DNA of 64,000 nt, taken from contig CP136061.1 of assembly GCA_032622095.1 (NCBI GenBank), forward strand, positions 47,067,797-47,131,796, read 5' to 3'. Made by a program: the position numbers and the translations under genes. The DNA is from Siphonodentalium dalli. Lineage: Eukaryota; Mollusca; Scaphopoda; Gadilida; Siphonodentaliidae. This document shows, piece by piece, positions 49,096 to 59,700 of the stretch (its first letter is position 1; each line of letters opens with the position of its first letter). The notes under the pieces are model-generated. The model saw nothing but the letters and a program-made list of their open reading frames with translations, was not told the origin of the DNA and did not search any database.

Positions 49096-49329
49096 TATAC
49101 AGCACTAATCCTGGCTCATTAGCATCCTAATTGTTGGGGTACTGCATGTGGTAAACTCATCATAATCTGTAACTGAAACACAAAAGTAAGGTAGTTTACA
49201 ATCAAAACAGTACAGTTGATTCTTAATTATATATAAAATGTGTGAAAATTGTACTGTAGTAACATACATGTATTGTTCAACATCTGATGTTATCAAAAAG
49301 AAGATTGTGGGTAATAATACACAGACCTA

Positions 49330-49712
49330 AAGGTATGGATGGCCTTTGCAGTGGGTATATTGCTGTTAAAATAGTCATGTCATTTAAAACGCCATAAACA
49401 GAAAGAATATTAAAATATATTAATATATAGACATCTTGTTCTTATACCAATCATAAATATTGTGTAAATAGTATTTACTGTCAAGTTTGTATGCTTTGTT
49501 ATGTAAACAAAAGCCAAAAATGTTACAGAACCTGTCTTTTGTTTACATAACACAGCATACAAACTTGACAATAACATACTATATACGCAATATTTATGAC
49601 TGGTATAGGAACAAAATATGTCTATATTTTAATATTGTTTCTACTTATGGCAGTTTTAAAGACTGTGACACTATGTTAACAATATACCCACCTTATAGGC
49701 CATCCGTGCCTT
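49330..49712. mobile_element. 383-bp long-palindrome MITE, TA target
   Basis: AAGGTATGGATGGCC and GGCCATCCGTGCCTT are inverted and flanked by TA. The arms pair over about 190 bp including CAAGTTTGTATGCTTTGTTA / AACACAGCATACAAACTTG near the centre. Confidence 0.75.
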
Positions 49713-49838
49713 TAACACTTGACATTTCAACTAATTATGCTTCTGTGAGACACTACTTTGACATAAATCCTCGTAAGTGTGTTTGTGGGTGCTGATTTAA
49801 TTCTCTTGACCTTTTTGACAATTATGGAATTTATTTAA

Positions 49839-49995
49839 TTAACCCTTTCAAGATGGGAGCTTTGCAGTATAAAAGATTCGTGCAGAGAATGCACTGGCTT
49901 GCAGTGTAAATGTAAATATTGCTAGGCCAATGTATTCTCTTATATATATGAGGCTCCCATAGGAAGCCTTGCATATATTAGAGAATACATTATAC
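49839..49995. mobile_element. Truncated TTAA element, CATGATGGGAGC subfamily
   Basis: TTAACCCTTTCAAGATGGGA left end and one decayed hairpin (49925-49992) with loop CTCCCATAGGAAGCC. The right terminus is absent. Three copies of ACAGTTATTAATT follow at 50014-50055. Confidence 0.55.
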
Positions 49996-50320
49996 AGGTT
50001 TGTCGCAAAATTACAGTTATTAATTACAGTTATTAATTACAGTTATTAATTACAGAAAGCTCATGGATTAAGTGAGAACTCGGTAAGCATTTTGAGAAGA
50101 TAGATTATGCAGTAACCCTTTCTTTACTAATGGATTCTTCCACTTGGAGGGATGTTCAGGAAATAGCAGCAGAGGACAGATAATAGAAAGTTAAGAAGGA
50201 ATCCTATTCATTGGTGGGGAATGTTCATATCATAAGTTCAACATGGTCGTTTGTTGAACTGAACTTAATTATCTGAAGATTTCCTATGGGATTACTACTT
50301 ATCAATGAGTATTTAATATA

Positions 50321-50532
50321 CAGTAATGCTCTAAATAATCGACTCCTTAACCACATCAGAATTATGGGTAACTTTTCAGGATTAAGTCGGAAATATGGCT
50401 TGTTGCCATTCATAGGATAGCTCTCACTGAGAGCTTTCCGATGAATGGCAACAAGCCATATTTCCAACTAAATCCTGAAAGTTACCCATTATTATTCTGT
50501 GGTTAAGGGGTCGATTATTTAGGGCATTACTG
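50321..50532. mobile_element. 213-bp palindrome MITE, near full length
   Basis: The termini CAGTAATGCTCTAAATAATC and GGGCATTACTG are flanked by TA; it lies about 245 bp upstream of the GRIN1 start codon. Confidence 0.82.
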
Positions 50533-50663
50533 TAGAAAGGGTTAATTGTAAATTATTATATATGTGGATGACTCGACCCTTTATCTACTTTTATTGGGAA
50601 TTTAAGTGACCAGATAATACATTGTAAATTGTATATTAACATTTCAACTAATTTTGTTTGTAG

Positions 50664-50776
50664 ATTAATACGGAGATTGTAACATTCCATTTGACGTCTC
50701 GTGTAGCAGCATTGTCAAGTGACCTGGTGTATCAGCAGTGTCAGTCGAGGTGGTGTACCAACAGTGTCAGTCAACG
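50664..50776 (+). other. Likely 5' UTR part of GRIN1 first coding exon
   Basis: A pyrimidine-rich stretch ending in TTTGTAG at 50657-50663 could be a 3' splice site, placing the GRIN1 5' UTR exon boundary at 50664 with a non-coding exon further upstream. The stretch to the ATG carries a tandem-like duplication of GTGTATCAGCAGTGTCAGTC / GTGTACCAACAGTGTCAGTC. This is inference: a transcription start inside this stretch is the alternative. Confidence 0.35.
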
Positions 50777-53700
50777 ATGGGACGATTCCAAGAAATGTTA
50801 ACCCTCGTCTGCTGTTTGATGGTTCTCTTCAAACAGACATTACAGAACCCATCGGAGATCGTCATCGGAGGGGTTCTCAGCGGACGGAAGTACATCGATG
50901 AGTTCGAATCGGCTGTATACAAACTGAATGAGAAATATAATGGCTCAATTGACTTTAAATTCAAACCCGTATCTATGCAGATGAACAAGAATCCGCTGAA
51001 GTCGGCGCTTTCTATGTGTCAGAAGATGATAAAGGATCAGGTTTATACTGTGATTGTGAGTCATCCGGAAGGCAGTAATGAAGCGCCCATTTCTGTGTCG
51101 TATACGTGTGGATTTTATAAGATACCTGTGATAGGAATATCAGCCAGAGATAGTGCATTCTCTGATAAGGTACGCCTATTTGTTTTATATACAGTAATGC
51201 CCTAAATAATTGACTCCTTAATCACAGCATAATTATTGGTAACTTTCAGGATTTAGTCGGAAATATGGCAATATAATTATGCTGTGGTTAAGGAGTTGAT
51301 TATTTAGGGCTTTACTGTATATTTATTGTTTATAAGTAACTGTAATCGGTAATTGGATGTCTCGGAGGTAATCAACAGGCAGGGTCAGCCAACCCGGTAC
51401 CTGGCACACTAGAAACTTAACTTAACCGCTTTATGAATATCAACTTAGGTTTAGATAAAACGGCTATAATTATTTAGTTATGTTAATTTGTTCACATGAT
51501 ACAAGTGGCATACAAAATGTCAGTCGGGATGTTGAAAATAAATTTGGCATTTTAAAGGGGAGGATGTCTGGAAGGCCTTTGAAAGATAAGGGGATTTTGA
51601 AGGTCAGGGGCCCAGTTTAGAGCAGACTAATGTTATAAGATACCTGTAATAGGAATATCAGCGGGAGATAGTGCGTTCTCTAATAAGTTATGGATATTTG
51701 TTTGTTTTCTTTAGAGTAGCCTTACATTTATTTTGCTGAATTGGTCATTGTCGCATGGGTTTGTCCGAAAAGCCACCCAGGATCTCCTAACATTGCAAAA
51801 AGATATCCAGGATCTCCCAAATGTTCAAAAAGTCACCCAGCCTTTTCAACGTCTTATAAAAATCAATTTTAAATTAGTTTCATGTTACAATAATTATTTG
51901 TTTGATATTTTCGAGTTAAATTCAAGGGAATTTGAATGGTATTCAACCCACTTTGAGTTTTGCTGTCGCAGACGAATGTGACTGAGATGATGGGTGACTT
52001 TATGCACATTTGGGAGATCGTGAGATCAACAAGTTGTGACATCAGTTCATGTTATGTTTTACTGTGATATTAATCGTATGACCCAATTGGCAGTTGACCA
52101 CTTGTGGAACAGGATTTAGTATAACATACACAGGCTATGCAAATATTTGACCCGCCATATCAAATCCAGTCGTAAGTCGGGATTTGTTTACCCTGTGCCA
52201 ATGCATTCTCTTATATATGCGAGTCAACCATAGGGATGGATATTACCATAATGGATGTGTTTTATTTTATGTCCTAAAAATTGTAAGAAACATTTATTTT
52301 AAAAAAATGATAAAAAATTGTTAGGCCAATGCATTCTCTTATATATGCGAGGTGACCTATGGTCGACTCGCATATATAAGAGAATGCATTGGCACAGGGT
52401 AAAAAAAATCCCGACTTACAACTGGATTTGATATGGCGGGTCACATATTTCAAAATATGGAGCATCTACATTCTTGAAGTGTCCACTAACTTGGCACTAC
52501 ATAAATAGTGATATAAACTAGCTTAAAGGTTTTCCCTTCTTTCATCCACAATGCATTTCACATCACTAAAATTTGTACCATTTTTACATGCAGTGTGATT
52601 TGCTAACAGTGCTAGAGAAATCACCTAGTCCAATCAAGCCTTGAAATAGTGTGTCTGTCATTTGCAGAATGAGGTCCCCAGAGGGTGAATTTAGTGTGAT
52701 GCTACGCCGCATAGCAGGCTAGCATCACCAAATTCACCCTCTGGGGACCTAATTCTGCTTACAACTCAGCAGAATGAGGTTCTCAGAGGGTGAATTTGGT
52801 GATGCTAGCCCGCTATGCGGGGTAGCATCACTAAATTCACCCTCTGGGGACCTCATTCTGCAAATGACAGACACCCTATTTCAAGGCTTGAGTCCAATAC
52901 CCATTTAATAATAAAACTGAATTGGTCATTGTCGCATGGTATCGTACAAAAAGACACCCAGGATCTCTCAATGGTGCAAATAGACACCAGATGACTAAAA
53001 CCGGATTGATAGAATAACTGGGCGTGTTTTTAAGTGCGCTGCCATAGAGTAATTATCAATAATTCACAGGTAAAATATTGGGCTATCTTACAGTGCGGCA
53101 TGGTATAGTATCCAAACTGCAGACAGATTTCATAAAAAAAACCCAGCTGAGTTTATAGTAATTAATAAGGAAAAAGCTATTTAAATATAAGAACTGAATG
53201 TAGTTTGAGTGTGTTTTATTGACGGGTATATGCCGCTGTGGCCACTGGTGAACATTTAGTGTTCCCATCAATCACAGCGCTATACCCTTCAATAAAACAC
53301 ACTCAAACTACATTCATTTGTTAAATATATAGGTAGTTGTTTTGCTGCTAGTTTATAGGCATGCGTTATCAGAAAAAAAACTGTATATTAATTAATAATT
53401 ACACACCCTCTGTATTCACACAATTAGCAAGCCTTGAAATAGGGTGTCTGTCATTTGCAGAATGAGGTCCCCAGAGGGTGAATTTAGTGATGCTACCACG
53501 CATAGCAGGCTAGCATCACCAAATTCACCCTCTGGGGACCTCATTCTGCTTACACCTCATTCTGCAAATGACAGACACCCTATTTCAAGGCTTGCTCCTA
53601 ACATTGCAAAAAGATATCCAGGATCTCCCAAATGTTCAAAAAGTCACCCAGCATTTTCAACGTCTCATAAAAATCTATTTTAAATTAGTTTCATGTTACA

Positions 53701-56700
53701 ATAATTATTTGTTTGATATTTTCGAGTTAAATTCAAGGGAATTTGAATGGTATTCAACTCACTTTGAGTTTTGCTGTCGCAGACGAATGTGACTGAGATG
53801 CTGGGTGACTTTTTGCAGGGTAGCATCACTAAATTCACCCTCTGGGAACCTCATTCTGCAAATGACAGACACCCTATTTCAAGGCTTGACAATTACAGTA
53901 ACGCCCTAAGTAATCGACCCTTTAACCACAGCAGAATTATGGGTAACTTTTCAGGATTTAGTCGGAAATATGGCTTGTTGCCATTCATCGGAAAGCTCTC
54001 ACTGAGAGCTTTCCGATGAATGGCAACAAGCCATATTTCCGACTAAATCCTGAAAAGTTACCCATAATTCTGCTGTGGTTAAAGGGTCGATTACTTAGGG
54101 CGTTACTGTAGCTTCCATGAGAATCAGTACAAATCACAATATGGTTTCACAAACTTATCTGACATTCATCAGGCAACAACTGAAGTCGACATTTAACCCT
54201 TTGATTGCCAGGTCGATTTTTGTATCAACCCATATACCCTGTGCCAATGCATTATCTTATATATGCGAGTCGACCATAGGTCGCCTCGCATATATAAGAG
54301 AATGCATTGGCCTAACATTTTTTTTTTACAATTTTTTACAATTTTAATAATTTATTCTTATATTCTTTAACAGACTTATTTTGTAGGTTTAGGGCCGATG
54401 AGATCGGCCCCTGGCACTCAAAGGGTTAAAAACAAGCGATGAAACACCTACGTCACTTCAAGCCAATCATGTGCTCGTGCTCGCTGCGTGTTGTTATTGG
54501 CAGACTCTGTTACATGGTATTTGAACAATATAAGTAACAATGAACAATGTTACTTACAATTGTTGTGGTAGTTTGGAAAAGTTGTTCTATTAACCCTTTA
54601 CCCAACAAACCGGCCAAAACCGGCCAAATAAAGCTTCAACAGCCTAAAATATCTTCGGTCTGTCTCAATAGAACCATACAAATATGGATATCATTGGAAC
54701 CGGCTCATTGACCACATTGTGATGGTTATAGTTATGCCCTGTGCCAATGCATTCTCTTATATATGCGAGTCGACCATAGGTCGCCTCGCATATATAAGAG
54801 AATGCATTGGCCTAAAAAAAATCTTTTTTTAACACTTTTTACCATTTTTATGTTTACCCATACCATGTATGGTAAACATAGTGTCGTTGTCCGGATTGAC
54901 CACTCGTCGTTCGTCCGTCCGTCCGTCCGTCCGTCCGTCCGTCTGTCCGTCCGTCTGTCCGTCCGTAGACACTTTACGTGTAATGCGATAACTCAAACAT
55001 TTTCTACCTTATCAAAACCAAATTTTGTATATGGGGTTTTCAGCCCAAAATACAGATCGAGTTCGAATATGGGTTTGATCCGACTTTTTTTTTACAGAGT
55101 TATGGAACTTTTTCGACTTAGAATTCACGCATTCTGCCATAACTCAAACATTTTTTATCTGATCGGAACCAAATTTGGTATGTGAGTTTCTCGGCCCAAA
55201 ATACAGACCGAGTTCAAATATGGGTTTGATCCGAGTTTTTTTTACAGAGTTATGGCCCTTTTTTTACTTAGAATTCATGAATTCTGCCATAACTCAAACA
55301 TTTTTTATCTGATTGTAACCAAATATGGTATATGAGGTTCTCAGACCAACATACTGATTGAGTTCGAATATGGGTTTGATCGGATGTTTTTTAATGGAGT
55401 TATGGTCCTTTGACATATAGTTCACACATACTTCGATAAAGCAACCATTTTTCATCTGATAGGAGCCAAATTTGGTATATGAGTTTCTCAACTCAAAATA
55501 CAGAACGAGTTTGAATATGGGTTAGATCCAATTTGTTATACCAGAGATATGGCCCTTTTTCAACTAAGAATTATCCAATTATAACCCAAGTAACTTACAA
55601 TTAATGAATACCTCAGCCTCACAGCTTCTCTGTGAGAGAGATAAAAAGACATGGTTTATTGAGAGTTATTTATAGCCCTCATATGTTCCCTCTGTATAAG
55701 AGACACAAATTAGTGAATTATTGGATAAATTGATTTAGCTATCTTATTAACCACAACTTAATGTGAATTTATTTAACTAGACCAATGGAGCTCTCTAAGT
55801 CCTTGGATGATGGGACTACATTGGATCAAACAGGGCAGAGATAGGTGATTTAACCCCTTTTACCCATTCCATGTCTTTTAACCTTTTCCATTAAATAAAT
55901 AATTATATTATTTTGATATCTCACATGGCAATTTGCAACAACATGAATAGAACTGCTTATACTATGATAGTGGTGACAGGCTCTAGAGTTTAGACGTTAT
56001 ATTAACCCTTCTATATTGACTCATACATTCCAATAATTTGTGTTATTACTGGTTATTATGTACATTTGCCATATACTACTTCATATCATAACAGTATACT
56101 CTATAATTCAACATTAAAAGATTATGATTCTGATTATAACAATTTACTATCGCCAAGGGATGGGTTAAACATCTGCCGATCGTGATCGGCCTCTCGTTTC
56201 TTACATTCTTTAACAATTTTATAATTTTTAATGTGTTAAGCCAATGCATTCTCTTATATATGCGAGGCGACCTATGGTCGACTCGCATATATAAGAGAAT
56301 GCATTGGCACAGGGCCCTTCTGTTGGGTAAAGGGTTAAAATGTACTGGTATATGATTATGAGAAATGACTTGCAGATCGATTGGAGTAATTGGTTTTGAC
56401 CAACAGAGTGATTAAACAAAATTTGTGTGAATCCCTTTGGGATTCATACACATCGTTTAATTACTCCGATGGTCAAAATCCAATGACCCCCAATCGGTCT
56501 GCAAGTTATTTCTTAAATGGCTGCATCTAGAAATAATCAGGGACTCAAACAATTTGTTAATTTTTAATGTAAGATCATTACAGAGTTTGCACATAATTTG
56601 ACAACCAGTGATATTGGGATTTAGTGCAACATTGACTATATTTAGCAAGTCCAAAATCACCTAAACTGCACATCAATATTTATACCCCCAGAAAAATGGG

Positions 56701-59700
56701 GGATGTACTGGATTGACATTGTCCCTCTGGGTGTATATCTCAGCCATGGATCTCTGTGAACAAGCCTGGATTTAGTGTGTCTGACATTTGCAGAATGAGG
56801 TTCCTAGAGGGTGAATTTAGTGATGCTACCCCACAGCGGTGCTAGCACCACCAACTTCACCCTCTGGGAACCTCATTCTGCTTGGGCCTCATTTTCTGGG
56901 AAGTATCTATAGTCTCAAAATAACACTGTTTTTTGTTACTTTTTCCCCTATCTGTTCAGTTTTTATATCCCCTAATTTGCAGAAGGTAAAAAATTTGCCT
57001 AATCGAGGTGACTAATGGGTGAACATCACAAACTTAAACTGGGGTAGCTCTCTGATATAAAATAGCAGTTGAGGCTTAAGCAGAATGAGATCCCAGAGGG
57101 AGAATTTTGTGATGCTAGCTCACTGTGCTGGATCCTGTCACTAAGTTCAGCCTCTGGGGACCTCAATCATCAAATGTCAGACACACTATATCCAGGCTTG
57201 TCGGTGAACTGTGGTAACAATGTGCGTTATCAGGAATGCATTCAAAAGAGGATCCAATGACATTCACATTTTCCATTCTAGAGTTACTCTTCTTTTTCTT
57301 GTTTGTTTGTTAGTGATGCTACCCCACAGAGTCTGCTAGGAAAGTAATATGTAAAACACGGTGTTACCACCCGGAGAGCGCTTCAGCCAGTGTTCGTAGC
57401 AGCCTGGGTCCATATTATGCAGGGCCGGTATCAGTCAGGGTCCGTCTGAATCATTGCATTTATAAAAGTATACTTTGGAATGGTCTATTATTCATCTGCA
57501 GGGATTTCATGATAAATTACGAACAGATAATACAAGTGTAGAAAACTTCATATTCATTGGTGGTAAATGTTTATATAATAAGTTCAACAAATAAACCACG
57601 AAATCAACGATTTAAAAGGATTTTACAGTAGTTTCTTTTTTGTCTGGAAATGTTTATATTTTGTCTAGTTCAGCTTAATATTTGGTTTAATCTTGTTCAT
57701 GTTTTAATTTTGCATCATGGGGATGAATCATGGGGGTGCATAAACTTATTTTTCGGACTCTTATCTGAAGAATAACCTACAAATACTCTACTGTGAATGG
57801 CTTTAATTGATTTCATCGCCATAATTTTTTCGTGGTTTCTTATAAAAAGGCTATTTTGTGTGGACGTGAATTCATTAAAAGAGGATATCATATTTATTCA
57901 CAACAGCATGTCCAACAATTGCCAGTTTATGACATCTTGGATACTAAGTCACTATTAAGAAATTGGACCTCCAGGTATTTCAGTGGCGAAAGGGCATCAT
58001 GCAATCGGTGCACCAGCTTAATTTCACAGGCTGGTGGGGTAGTTATTTATTGTATTATGTAACCTGAGAGTGGTGAAACCATTAGAGCTTCAAGAGATCA
58101 ATTCATTGCCCATTGTTTATACAAACTATTATAGAAGGGATGAGACGATGTACTATTAGTATATATAAACAATAACGAATAAGCCACTTTATAAATTGAT
58201 TATGTTTAATCTCGGTCTCCCGTGTTTTCCCAACTCTTACAACATGCCAAAAACGACATATTCCTTCACCCCCACCACCCAATCCCAGTTTAATCTAACC
58301 AACTCAGAGTAAATCAATTATTTTGTTGTATGTTGATTTCGTGGTAGGGCCAGACCACGAAATCAACGATTTAAAAGGATTTTACAGTAGTTTCTTTTTT
58401 CCGATACACGCCAGAATACTGCCAGTGCTAGTTACTTGCTTTGATTTTGTCTCTTGCTGATATATAGAGGCGCACTAGCACTTGTTTGGTTTTGGTTAGG
58501 TATTATTGAATAAGAGGGTTTGGTATAAAAATACCATGAGAGCCAAGGGTTCAACACAGGCTCAAGTATACTATCCTTGTGCAAAAATGTTTGAACCAAT
58601 ATGAGCGTGGTTCTATATTTATTGCCATAATCTATAATGTACATGATGTCAACGATCCCATCTGAGTGATGCACAGATAATTACCCGATATTTTGTCAAG
58701 ATTTTAATCACAATAAAGGTAGTTATAGCTTCAATGGCTGTTACTGTTATTGATCAAACTTATCCTGCACAAAGTTGTGGAATAAATAGAGAACACAACT
58801 TGCATCATAATGTAGAATTTTTCATCGAACTCATTGGGGACGGTGCATAATCACATTTCACTCTCATTCTCCACTTTTGTAAAATATGTCGTTGCCCCGT
58901 CCGCTGCTCATTCGATAAAAGATTCTCGTTTAAGATGCATGTTGTGTTCTGTCTATTTATTACATATCTAAAGCATCAATGAAAGTGATATTATTCAAAG
59001 CTCTTCCAATCAAAAATAAATGTTTTGCAATTATTTTGATAAATTATCATCTGAAATTCTATAATATCCCATTTAGCAACTAAATTTGTCATATATCTGC
59101 AGGTAGAATCAGAATTTTGCTTGAGCGTTTTTGTCAAAAATATTGCACAGGCTGGAATCAATGCTTTTACTGAGAAACATACACTGGTATGTAACAAGAA
59201 TTCTTTTTCTATTTGTAGAATATGCACACATCATTCCTGCGAACAGTACCGCCATACTACCACCAGGCGGATATCTGGGTCGATATCATACGAGAGTATG
59301 ACTGGAGGAAGGTCGTTTTTATACACAGCATGGACGAAGAAGGGAGAGAAATCCTGTATCGATTCCAAACGCTCGCTGATAAACATAATATAGAGGTATA
59401 GCTTTATTTTGATAATTTGAATTTTTTTTTAAGTCTCTGTGCAGGGTAGTGTCAGTAAATTCACCCTCTGGGATCTCATTCTGCAAATTCCGGTTGTTTT
59501 AAAATTTGATATGTGGACTACTACATGAAAATACAGGTCATGTTCAAATATGGCTGAGTTATGTCCCTTGTTGACTTAGAGCTTGCTGATTATTTTGGTA
59601 TCTAGATGATAACTTTAGTTTTAGTTATCTGACACATGACAATACAGGTCAAGTTCGAATATGGGTGTGGTCTGTCCATTTTTACCAGAGTAATGGTCCT

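Noticed and set aside
57832-58062. 76-codon frame encoding YSQQHVQQLPVYDILDTKSL
   Set aside because: Composition is plausible, but there are no recognisable motifs or splice context and it lies between direct repeats in GRIN1 intron 1; not enough to call a gene.
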